Shown: in pieces, positions 42,651-50,440 of the stretch
Layout of the letters: each line of letters starts with the position of its first letter
Numbering within the stretch: the stretch's first letter is position 1
Origin: Desulfosudis oleivorans
Lineage (GTDB): Bacteria; Desulfobacterota; Desulfobacteria; Desulfobacterales; SURF-7
Reading direction: 5' to 3'
Length of the DNA stretch: 64,000 nt
NCBI GenBank assembly: GCA_020723325.1
Contig: DYJD01000009.1
Coordinates: 62,001 to 126,000 of the forward strand
Position numbers and translations under genes: made by a program
The notes under the pieces: generated by a model
Told to the model about the DNA's origin: nothing
What the model saw: only the letters and a program-made list of their open reading frames with translations
Databases searched by the model: none

Positions 42651-43343
42651 ATGATAGCCAATAAAAAAGAATTTACCGGCGGCATGGTCATGATGGCCGG
42701 ATTTATGGTGGTTCTAGTAATCATGTTCCTGCCGTTGTTTGAAGGCGGAAAAAACTGCTTGAATTATCTGGATGATCTGTTTAATTCCATTTCCAAGGAC
42801 TCTGCTTATTACATCCCGAAAATCAAAGAGGATGTGGCCAAGTCCCAAACCGGTAAAAACCTGACCATTGATTTGGGAATGGACTCAGAAGCCTTGGCCA
42901 AGGATTGCGAAACCCTCCTTAAAAAAAGCGGCGGAACAGCCACGGCTGAGGGTAAAATCGTAAAAGTTACCGGAGACCTGGGCCTGCTCCTGAAGAACTG
43001 CCTGGAAGATGCGGACACCCTTTTTCATAATAAAGGACAGGAGCTGCAGGATAAATATGGAATCGAAGGGAAAAAAGCGCTTTTTACCTGGTGGAGCACC
43101 CTCAAAGCTTTGCAGAAGTCCTTGGACAAGCAGCAGAAATTCGCTGAAGGCAAAGTTGTATACACCGTCATGACCAAGGCTGTGGAATGCGCCTACAACT
43201 ATTATAAGGTGGAACCCCAGAAAATGACCCAACGCCTGGGCATGGTGATTTTTTCCCTGATTTTTTATGTGATCTATACCATGTGGTATGGTTACGCGAT
43301 CCTGTATCTTTTTGAAGGTTGGGGACTCCAAATCAGCCACTAG
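42651..43343 (+). CDS. Unknown two-helix membrane protein, module A
   Basis: 230 aa. TM1 about 9-29 (GGMVMMAGFMVVLVIMFLPL), a roughly 165-aa helical extracytoplasmic or cytoplasmic domain rich in Lys/Asp with Cys residues (KNCLNYL, KDCETLL, KNCLEDA, VECAYNYY), then TM2 about 197-220 (LGMVIFSLIFYVIYTMWYGY). No family recognised. Start 5 bp after the TSUP stop and end 6 bp before the dikinase-like gene; it is clearly part of that operon. The paralogous module B has a small membrane protein in the matching place beside its TSUP gene. Confidence 0.8.
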   Translation: MIANKKEFTGGMVMMAGFMVVLVIMFLPLFEGGKNCLNYLDDLFNSISKDSAYYIPKIKEDVAKSQTGKNLTIDLGMDSEALAKDCETLLKKSGGTATAEGKIVKVTGDLGLLLKNCLEDADTLFHNKGQELQDKYGIEGKKALFTWWSTLKALQKSLDKQQKFAEGKVVYTVMTKAVECAYNYYKVEPQKMTQRLGMVIFSLIFYVIYTMWYGYAILYLFEGWGLQISH

Positions 43344-43349
43344 GATTCC

Positions 43350-45962
43350 ATGAATAGAATTGCTGAGTTTTTCAAGCGCCGTTTCGGACTTCAGAGATAC
43401 AAGGATGAATATAACACCGAAGAATTGCGCATTGCTTTCAAGGAACGTTATCATCATTTTAAATTGTTGCTGAATGCCAATAACAGTGCGCTTGAGATCA
43501 TGACCGGCATTGAGCAGGCGCTCCAGGCCAAAAAACCCTTTGGGATGTCTTTTGTGAAAACCAACTGCATCGCCGTCACGGTGAGCCTGTTGCGCCTGCT
43601 CAAAAATCTGGAACAATTAAGTGAGGGCAAATACAATCAACTATATCCCCGCTTTGATGATATATGCAATAAAATCAAATTTCTGATTGAGCAGAAAGCT
43701 GAAGCAAAAGACGAACGTTTCATTATTCCGCTGAATGCCATCGACCGCACCATGGTGGATCTGGTGGGCGGCAAGATGGCCAACCTGGGTGAAATTTTCA
43801 ACCGGGTACAACTCCAAGTGCCGGCCGGCTTTGCCATCACCGCCCATGCCTACCGGCATTACATTGAATGCAATGATCTCCAGACGGAAATCGACCGCCG
43901 TTTCATCGCCACTGATGTCACCGATATGGCGGCTCTCACCGTCCTCAGCAATGAAATCAGACAACTCATCCTGGAAGCGGATATTCCGCAAGGCCTGGCG
44001 GCTGAGATTCAAAAGGCCGCTTCCCTTCTGGAACAGGAAACCGGGCGAACCATTTCCGTGGCTCTCCGCAGCAGTGCCCAGGGCGAGGATTCGGCTGCGA
44101 ACTCATTTGCCGGCCAGTATCATTCAGAGCTGAATGTCGGTCTGGAAAACCTGCTGAAAACCTATAAAGAGATTGTAGCCAGCAAATACAGCCTGACCGC
44201 CATAACCTATCGGCTGAATAAGGGCATCCGGGATGAAGACATTGCCATGAGTGTGGGTTGCATCGTCATGGTCAATGCCCGGTCCGGCGGTGTCATGTAT
44301 ACCCGCAACCCCCTGGATACGGCGGACAGTTCCATTTTCATCAACTCCGCCTGGGGCCTGCCCAAGGCCGTTGTTGAAGGCAGCGTTGATTGCGACCTTT
44401 TTGTGGTGAGCCGCAACCAGCCCATGCAGGTCTCCCATAAAGAAATCAAAGAGAAAAAAAACCAATTCTTATGCTTTGGAGCCGACGGCAACTGCCAACT
44501 GGATCAAACCGGGATCGACAAGGATCTTCCCTCCATCCATGACGAGCAAGCCCTGGAACTGGCCAAACTGGCCATAACCATCGAACAATACTATGGCGCC
44601 CCCCAGGATATCGAATGGGCCATTGACCCTGATGGAAAGATTTATATTCTGCAATGCCGGCCGTTGCAGCAAATGGCTACCCTAAAAATCGACTACCCGG
44701 AAGAACTGCGCCTCAAATCCAAAGAGAATGTGCTGGCCTCTGGGGGTATTGTGATTTGTCATGGCTTGGCCAGTGGAGAAATTTTCACCGTAAACAGTCC
44801 GGCGGATATGGCCCGTTTCCCCCAGGGAGGAATTCTCCTGGCCAGACAGGCCCTACCCATCTGGGCTTCTTTATTAAACCGAGCCGTCGCAGTGATCACC
44901 GAGCATGGCACCTTTGCCGGTCATCTGGCCAATGTGGCCCGGGAATTCAAAGTTCCGGCGATTTTCGGCATGAAAGACATTACCGCCATTCTGAAAAACG
45001 GGGATCTGGTCACGGTGGATACAACCAATTTGAGTGTCTATAAAGGCCAGATATCCATGCCTGAAAAGGATATACAACCGGTGAAAAGTCCCATGGAGGG
45101 CAGCCCGGTGTACCAACTACTGCTGGAGGTCAGCCAATATATCATTCCCTTGTCCCTTTTGGATCCGTATGCACCGGATTTCAAACCTGAAAACTGCAAG
45201 ACCTTTCATGACATCACCCGTTTTGCCCATGAAAAATCCGTTCAGGAAATGTTCGATTTCGGCAAATCCCATAATTTTTCGGAAAGATCCAGCAAACAGC
45301 TTTACTACAAAGTTCCCATGCAATGGTGGATCTTGAATCTGGATGACGGTGTGAAAGAGGAAGTGAAAAGCAAGTATATCCGCCTGGAAAACATTTCCAG
45401 TATCCCCATGATAGCTCTCTGGGAAGGGATTATTGCCGTGCCCTGGGATGGTCCTCCGCCCATCGACAGCAAAGGACTCGTTTCCGTCATGTTCCAATCC
45501 ACCGCCAATCGGGGCTTGGAGCCGGGTATGCGTTCCGCCTACACGGAACGTAATTATTTCATGATCTCCAAAAATTTCTGCAGCTTCACTTCCCGCCTCG
45601 GTTATCATTTCTCCATTGTTGAGACCCTGGTCAGCGAGCGCACTGCGGAAAACTACGTCAGCTTCCGTTTTAAAGGCGGCGCTGCCGACAACCAGCGCCG
45701 CATCCGCAGAGTCCAGTTCATCGGCGACATCCTTACGGATTATTCCTTTCGCGTTGAAGTAAAAGAGGACAACCTGATTGCCCGCATGGAAGGTTATGAA
45801 ATGGATTATATGAAGGAAAGATTGAAAATCCTGGGCTATCTGATCATGCATACCCGTCAGTTGGATATGATCATGTCCAACAATGCGGCCATTAACTACT
45901 ATCGTTCGAAAATCGATAACGACATCAAGACCCATTTGCTTGGTACTAACGGGGAAAAATGA
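43350..45962 (+). CDS. PEP-synthase/PPDK-like protein without TIM barrel, module A
   Basis: 870 aa. Residues 1-125 form a helical domain of unknown family (FKERYHHFKLLLNANNSALE, IMTGIEQAL). About 130-440 is the ATP-grasp domain of pyruvate phosphate dikinase/PEP synthase: DLVGGKMANLGE, VALRSSAQGEDSAANSFAGQ, SGGVMYTRNP and DIEWAIDPDGKIYILQCRPL. About 460-560 is the swivelling phospho-His domain with GTFAGHLANVAREFKVPAIF, His525. The PEP/pyruvate-binding TIM barrel is absent; residues about 590-870 are a different domain (FHDITRFAHEKSVQEMF, FRFKGGAADNQRRIRR). So it may phosphorylate its own His or pass phosphate to another protein. ATGA overlap with the kinase gene follows. Confidence 0.88.
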   Translation: MNRIAEFFKRRFGLQRYKDEYNTEELRIAFKERYHHFKLLLNANNSALEIMTGIEQALQAKKPFGMSFVKTNCIAVTVSLLRLLKNLEQLSEGKYNQLYPRFDDICNKIKFLIEQKAEAKDERFIIPLNAIDRTMVDLVGGKMANLGEIFNRVQLQVPAGFAITAHAYRHYIECNDLQTEIDRRFIATDVTDMAALTVLSNEIRQLILEADIPQGLAAEIQKAASLLEQETGRTISVALRSSAQGEDSAANSFAGQYHSELNVGLENLLKTYKEIVASKYSLTAITYRLNKGIRDEDIAMSVGCIVMVNARSGGVMYTRNPLDTADSSIFINSAWGLPKAVVEGSVDCDLFVVSRNQPMQVSHKEIKEKKNQFLCFGADGNCQLDQTGIDKDLPSIHDEQALELAKLAITIEQYYGAPQDIEWAIDPDGKIYILQCRPLQQMATLKIDYPEELRLKSKENVLASGGIVICHGLASGEIFTVNSPADMARFPQGGILLARQALPIWASLLNRAVAVITEHGTFAGHLANVAREFKVPAIFGMKDITAILKNGDLVTVDTTNLSVYKGQISMPEKDIQPVKSPMEGSPVYQLLLEVSQYIIPLSLLDPYAPDFKPENCKTFHDITRFAHEKSVQEMFDFGKSHNFSERSSKQLYYKVPMQWWILNLDDGVKEEVKSKYIRLENISSIPMIALWEGIIAVPWDGPPPIDSKGLVSVMFQSTANRGLEPGMRSAYTERNYFMISKNFCSFTSRLGYHFSIVETLVSERTAENYVSFRFKGGAADNQRRIRRVQFIGDILTDYSFRVEVKEDNLIARMEGYEMDYMKERLKILGYLIMHTRQLDMIMSNNAAINYYRSKIDNDIKTHLLGTNGEK

Positions 45963-47680
45963 AGCCGACCCAGGAAAACAAATCCAATGATCAATATGGC
46001 TCCTTGCGACGCATGTTGCTGATCAACATGCTGGTGATTCCCTTTGTTCCTTTTCTGCTGGTGGTTATCAGCGGCGGTTATTTTTTTTATACCTCCATTG
46101 AAAACAACACCATTGCCACTATGAAACGAATCGTGGGCGACCATCGCCAGTTCATCGAGTTTTTCCTGGATGAACGTAAATCCGACCTGACCTGGGTGTT
46201 GAATACCTATTCTGTGGATCAACTTTCCCAGTCCGAGCAGCTCCAGAAAATCATCCGCGCACTTCATGAGAAATCCGTGGCCTTTGCTGATCTTGGATTT
46301 TTTGATGAAGCCGGCATTCATTTGGCCTATTGGGGACCCTATCAATTAAGCGGCAAAATTTACAGCGATGCCTTCTGGTTTAAGGAAGTCATTAAAAAAG
46401 GCTGGTATATCAGCGATGTCTTTCTCGGCTTTCGCAATGAGCCCCATTTCATCATCGCTGTATCCAAAAATGACGGCAAAAAAAAATGGGTATTGCGAGC
46501 CACCATCGATTCCCATGTATTTACCGACTTGGTTGAACGGGTTCGCATCGGCAAAACCGGTGAGGCTTATATTTTGAATAAGGAAGGCTATTTTCAGACC
46601 GAGCAGCGCTCAGGCGGTTTGTTGATGACTCATGATCCGGAACATGAAAAAAATCCTGATTACCACACCGGCATTGAAACTTTCATTCAAAAAGATCAGC
46701 AGGGCAGTGAATATTTGTATGCCACCACCTGGCTGAAATCCAATGACTGGCTGCTGGTGGTGCGTCAGGAAAAGAGCGATGCCTTCAAATCCTTACACAT
46801 GGCCACGCTTTTCAGTCTAGGTATTTCCGCTCTAAGCGGTATGCTGATCATTCCCATGGCATTTTATCTGGCCGGCCGTATCATCCGGCGCATGGAGAAA
46901 ATGGATGCAGCCCAAAGTCTTCTAGAACAACAACTTATCGGCGCCAGCCGGCTGGCGGAGCTAGGTGAGATGGCGGCCGGGTTTGCCCATGAGATCAACA
47001 ATCCCCTGCAAATTATGAAAAGCGAAAAGGCCTTGATCGACATGGTCTTGACCGACTTGGTGAAAGACAATCCCTTAAAAGACTCGGATGAAATCCACAC
47101 CCTGTTTGATTCCCTGTCGCAAATTCAATTGCAGATCAATCGTTGTGCCAAAATCACCCAATCCATTTTAAAATTCGGTCGTCAGGGAGAACCGGCCCCT
47201 CAGCAAATTACCCTGCAACAATTCATCCCGGAAATTACGGCCATGGTGGAAAAACGCGCCGAAGTGGAAGGAATCCGAATAAAAAAGGAAATCCATGCAA
47301 AAACGCCGCAAATCTATGCTGACCCAAGTCAACTTCAACAGGTTTTGCTCAATCTGTATAATAATGCCATTGACGCCATTCTCGAAAAAAAATCACCGGA
47401 TGGGGGCCAACTTTCTATTCTAGTGCGGCCTGATAAGGAACGTAATGTTGAAATCTCCGTCATCGATACCGGTGTGGGCATCAGCCCGGAAAATCTGGAA
47501 AAACTATTCACACCATTTTTCACCACCAAACCGGTGGGCAAGGGCACGGGTTTGGGGCTGGCGGTTTGTTACGGCATAGTTCAAAGCATGGGCGGGAAAC
47601 TCACGGCCATCAGCCAACAGGGGATTGGTACGACTTTTACGCTGAAGCTTCCCACGCAAATATCGACCAAAAGAGAATAA
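45959..47680 (+). CDS. Cache-domain sensor histidine kinase (NtrB-like), module A
   Basis: 573 aa. TM1 about 15-42 (LLINMLVIPFVPFLLVVISG), a periplasmic double-Cache region with GKTGEAYILNKEGYFQTEQR, TM2 about 279-302 (LFSLGISALSGMLIIPMAFY). The kinase has phospho-His in GFAHEINNPLQIMKSEK, N-box VLLNLYNNAIDAILEK, VIDTGVGIS and GTGLGLAVCYGIVQSMGG. The HEINNP form is typical of NtrB/ZraS kinases that serve sigma-54 regulators. Overlaps the dikinase-like gene by 4 bp and is followed 43 bp later by a receiver, its likely partner. Confidence 0.93.
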   Translation: MKPTQENKSNDQYGSLRRMLLINMLVIPFVPFLLVVISGGYFFYTSIENNTIATMKRIVGDHRQFIEFFLDERKSDLTWVLNTYSVDQLSQSEQLQKIIRALHEKSVAFADLGFFDEAGIHLAYWGPYQLSGKIYSDAFWFKEVIKKGWYISDVFLGFRNEPHFIIAVSKNDGKKKWVLRATIDSHVFTDLVERVRIGKTGEAYILNKEGYFQTEQRSGGLLMTHDPEHEKNPDYHTGIETFIQKDQQGSEYLYATTWLKSNDWLLVVRQEKSDAFKSLHMATLFSLGISALSGMLIIPMAFYLAGRIIRRMEKMDAAQSLLEQQLIGASRLAELGEMAAGFAHEINNPLQIMKSEKALIDMVLTDLVKDNPLKDSDEIHTLFDSLSQIQLQINRCAKITQSILKFGRQGEPAPQQITLQQFIPEITAMVEKRAEVEGIRIKKEIHAKTPQIYADPSQLQQVLLNLYNNAIDAILEKKSPDGGQLSILVRPDKERNVEISVIDTGVGISPENLEKLFTPFFTTKPVGKGTGLGLAVCYGIVQSMGGKLTAISQQGIGTTFTLKLPTQISTKRE

Positions 47681-47723
47681 TAGACTCTTTTTTCAAGAAC
47701 CACATTTCAGTTAGGGGAAAGAC

Positions 47724-48137
47724 ATGGATACAATGACGCTGTTAGTTGTGGACGACGAGGAACGCTTCCTCATCACCACCCAGAAATTGCTTGAAAAAAA
47801 GGGCTATCAGGTTCTGACCGCCCTGAGCGGTAGCGAGGCCATGGTGCAGTTAAACAATCATATAGTGCATGTGGTCATCCTGGATGTTAAAATGCCCGGC
47901 AAGGACGGCAACATCATCTTAAAGGAAATCAAGCATCAATTCCCCCTGGTGGAGGTCATCATGCTCACCGGTCATGCCACGGTGGAATCCGCCATTGATG
48001 GTCTCAAATCCGGGGCCACGGATTATCTGACCAAACCCATTGATATGGATGAATTGATTCAAAAAGCAGAAGAAGCCTTTGAAAAAAGAAAACGAGTTGA
48101 GGAAAAAATCCGCAAGGCTGAATCGACAAGATCTTGA
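47724..48137 (+). CDS. Stand-alone response regulator, module A
   Basis: 137 aa receiver only. VDDEERF, phospho-Asp54 in VILDVKMPGKDG, MLTGHAT, YLTKPIDMDEL; tail EKRKRVEEKIRKAE. Very similar to the receiver at 40463, suggesting duplication at both ends of the module. No DNA-binding domain, so it must act by protein contact. SD GGGGAAAG before ATG 47724. Convergent with module B's minus-strand operon. Confidence 0.92.
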   Translation: MDTMTLLVVDDEERFLITTQKLLEKKGYQVLTALSGSEAMVQLNNHIVHVVILDVKMPGKDGNIILKEIKHQFPLVEVIMLTGHATVESAIDGLKSGATDYLTKPIDMDELIQKAEEAFEKRKRVEEKIRKAESTRS

Positions 48138-48156
48138 AAAGGGTTTATTCGCAAGT

Positions 48157-48408
48157 TTACTGTCTTTCACAGGCCAGGCCCAGGTTATCCGCAACAGGCT
48201 TGGTTGCGAGCCTGATTATGCAGATTTTACCGATAATCAAGGTAAAAACTGCCATGGGCAAATAGGAGCACAAAAACATCTTGGTCAATTCATCTCCAAA
48301 TTGATTGGACCAATAAAGACACACGGCCAGTTCCAGCAAAATAATCACATCCAGGATGATTACAGCCAGTTTTTGCTTGCGGTTGTATTCGTTTTGCATT
48401 TTGTCCAT
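48157..48408 (-). CDS. Hypothetical two-helix membrane protein, module B
   Basis: 83 aa with two helices: KLAVIILDVIILLELAVCLY (about 13-32) and MFLCSYLPMAVFTLIIGKIC (about 44-63). No known family. Last gene of the minus-strand operon headed by the gene at 50235; gap of 67 bp to the preceding secreted protein. Confidence 0.6.
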   Translation of the reverse strand: MDKMQNEYNRKQKLAVIILDVIILLELAVCLYWSNQFGDELTKMFLCSYLPMAVFTLIIGKICIIRLATKPVADNLGLACERQ

Positions 48409-48475
48409 ACCCCCATTTGTGTTGACGGGCGGGCGTCCAGTGAATTCAAAGACGCCCGCCGCATTTATAAAACAT

Positions 48476-48805
48476 TTACTTCTTCATCAGATCCTGCTTG
48501 CTCACATTCATGACCTTCAGACCGACTTTTTTACTGCCGTCGACCTTGTAAGCAATTCTGAGAATATCCTTGGGTTCCGGTTTCATACCGATCTGGGCAT
48601 TGGAAAGATCCAATTCGCTTTCATTGGCCGTGGGCCGGCCGTATTTGAATTCCTTGCTGAAATTGGTGTCAAATTCCTTGACTTTAACGATATTGGTGCT
48701 CGCGTCATATGCCAGGCATTCTCCCTGGATAACTTCGGATGCCATGGCATTGACCGAAAAGACCAGTGCCAGGATGAGCATGCCGATGGTGATAATATTT
48801 TTCAT
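48476..48805 (-). CDS. Small periplasmic protein, module B
   Basis: 109 aa. Signal peptide MKNIITIGMLILALVFSVNA with cleavage after AMA. The mature part (SEVIQGECLAYDASTNIVKV ... KPEPKDILRIAYK) looks like a small beta-rich domain, of no recognised family. Strong SD (GAAGGAGAAGATGA) before ATG 48805. Follows the TSUP gene by 33 bp in the same operon; possibly a periplasmic partner of the transporter (inference). Confidence 0.7.
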   Translation of the reverse strand: MKNIITIGMLILALVFSVNAMASEVIQGECLAYDASTNIVKVKEFDTNFSKEFKYGRPTANESELDLSNAQIGMKPEPKDILRIAYKVDGSKKVGLKVMNVSKQDLMKK

Positions 48806-48838
48806 AATTCATCTTCTCCTTCTGGTTTGATTCCTTTT

Positions 48839-49876
48839 TCAATGAACCGCCTTTACAGTGGCATTGCCGGATTTCTTTTCGTGTAATTCCTCTATGGCCC
48901 CTTGGATCATGATTTTAACGATATAGGCACAGATTACACCGATGGTGCCGAGAATCAGGACGGCAGCCGCTTGATTGAACTTAAACTCTTTCAGCACGAT
49001 GGAGATCATGCAGCAAAGAACCGCGATACCGAAAGCTATCCGGATGCCGTAACCCTTGGCGTATTTTGTGGCCACGGTGCCGATCTGGGCCCCGATGGCT
49101 GCGCCGGTGAGCATAACGAACACGGCCACAATCTCGATGCGGCCCTTGATGGCGTAGGTAAAAGCGCCGTACAAACCGGAAATCATAACCTCGAACAGGT
49201 CCGTTCCCACGGCGATATGGGTGGGGCAGCCGATGAGATACACCAAAGCAGGCATGCGAATCAGACCTCCGCCGATTCCGAGGAATCCGGCCAGCACGCC
49301 GGTAACGAAACTTGCGGTTATGGGCAACCAGGCTGAGCAGGTGAAGCCGGCTGCTTTGAAATGCATCATGGGCGGTATTTTGATCTTGTGCAGGGTCTTG
49401 TACCAGGTGATCCCCTCGGCCCCGTGCTCGCCCACATCCCCTTGCTTCTTTTTCTGGGTGGCTTTGTAATAATCATAAAAAACCAGCCAGGCGATCAGGG
49501 CCAGGAGTCCCACATAGACCCAGCGTACCACGGATTCCACACTGCCCAAACGCTCCAGCACCATGACAATCTGCGCACCCACTTCAATACCCGCCATGGT
49601 GCCGACGATCATTACAAGGCCGAGCTTATAATCCACATTGCCGAATTTGGAATGCCGCATGGTGGACACCATGGATTTGCCGGCGATATGAGCCATGTCC
49701 GTGCCGATGGCAAAGGCCATGGGAAAACCAAGAATATTGAGTCCGGGGGTTACCATCCAGGCCCCGCCCATTCCGAAAAAACCGCCGATGGTTCCCACGG
49801 CAAAACCGATGAGCACCAGACCCGGCCAGAAAATTTTCACGCCTGCAATGGGCATGTACATAATCATCCAATCCAT
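48839..49876 (-). CDS. TSUP-family (TauE/SafE) anion transporter, module B
   Basis: 345 aa, about eight helices. GxGGG-type motifs: FAVGTIGGFFGMGGAWMVTP near 22-41 and GVLAGFLGIGGGLIRMPALV near 195-214; the conserved IAVGTDLFEV follows. Shorter than the module A transporter and lacking its Gly-rich loop. SD AAGGAGGATATG before ATG 49876. Same operon as the 110-residue membrane protein at 50235, under a sigma-54 promoter on the minus strand. Confidence 0.9.
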   Translation of the reverse strand: MDWMIMYMPIAGVKIFWPGLVLIGFAVGTIGGFFGMGGAWMVTPGLNILGFPMAFAIGTDMAHIAGKSMVSTMRHSKFGNVDYKLGLVMIVGTMAGIEVGAQIVMVLERLGSVESVVRWVYVGLLALIAWLVFYDYYKATQKKKQGDVGEHGAEGITWYKTLHKIKIPPMMHFKAAGFTCSAWLPITASFVTGVLAGFLGIGGGLIRMPALVYLIGCPTHIAVGTDLFEVMISGLYGAFTYAIKGRIEIVAVFVMLTGAAIGAQIGTVATKYAKGYGIRIAFGIAVLCCMISIVLKEFKFNQAAAVLILGTIGVICAYIVKIMIQGAIEELHEKKSGNATVKAVH

Positions 49877-49923
49877 ACCATATCCTCCTTATATCAAATG
49901 AAAATTAATTTTTTCTTGCCGGT

Positions 49924-50235
49924 TTAGTGTTCAATGATCTTGCGACTCTTCAAATCCAGCCCGGTCTTGGACATCAGAAAATCCATTAAAAAGCCTAAAG
50001 CCACACCATACAGGGCGGTGAGCACCGTACACCAAATTGCGAAAACCACAATATTGGTGTTGTATGCATCCGCCAGGTAGCGCATGAAACCATGGTAATA
50101 ATCCGTCTCTGTGATCACCCGGGTATCGGCCACTACGATCAAGGCTGAAGCCTTATCGCCGCCTGCCAAGGCCAAACTCGGCATCAGCACGGCAACCATC
50201 AAGCCGATGATGACAACCAGTTGCAATTTCCTCAT
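49924..50235 (-). CDS. Small signal-anchored membrane protein, module B
   Basis: 103 aa. ATG 50235 was chosen for AAAAGGAGG 6 nt upstream. N-terminal signal LQLVVIIGLMVAVLMPSLAL ending ALA, extracytoplasmic part TDYYHGFMRYLADAYNT, then a helix IVVFAIWCTVLTALYGVALG (about 59-78) and a short cytoplasmic tail. No known family. First gene of the operon with the TSUP transporter; compare the 230-aa protein beside the module A transporter. Confidence 0.72.
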   Translation of the reverse strand: MRKLQLVVIIGLMVAVLMPSLALAGGDKASALIVVADTRVITETDYYHGFMRYLADAYNTNIVVFAIWCTVLTALYGVALGFLMDFLMSKTGLDLKSRKIIEH

Positions 50236-50340
50236 GTTGTTCCTCCTTTTTTCCACATTGTTGACTGTTTTAAATCCAAACCATAGCTTGTATCGAAAAA
50301 GCCTAAATCCTAAATTCGTTCTGTTTGCAGGATCTCAAAT

Positions 50341-50355
50341 GCAATTGAAGTGCCA
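50341..50355 (-). promoter_or_regulatory. Sigma-54 promoter of the module B transporter operon
   Basis: Minus strand TGGCAC-TTCAA-TTGC, a consensus -24/-12 pair with correct spacing, about 105 bp before ATG 50235. Divergent from the membrane-bound enhancer-binding-protein gene. Confidence 0.8.
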
Positions 50356-50367
50356 GAAAAAAATATT

Positions 50368-50395
50368 GACAGAATTGCACGATTCGCTACAATAT
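50368..50395 (+). promoter_or_regulatory. Sigma-70 promoter of the enhancer-binding-protein gene
   Basis: TTGACA (50368-50373), 16-bp spacer, TACAAT (50390-50395). It overlaps the divergent sigma-54 region, so the regulator gene would be made by the housekeeping polymerase while its neighbours need sigma-54. Confidence 0.6.
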
Positions 50396-50440
50396 TTTTG
50401 CAAAACGATGAAATATATTTAATAACAGGCGGATATAATC

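Noticed and set aside
43350-45962. Annotating the large proteins as PEP synthase (ppsA) or pyruvate phosphate dikinase
   Set aside because: The PEP/pyruvate-binding TIM barrel is missing and is replaced by another domain; PEP synthesis cannot be assumed.
50354-50372. A sequence (CCAGAAAAAAATATTGACA) resembling the shared upstream element
   Set aside because: It differs in the key YGT triplet, contains the TTGACA of a sigma-70 promoter, and lies right beside the -24 element, not about 110 bp upstream; the likeness is probably chance.
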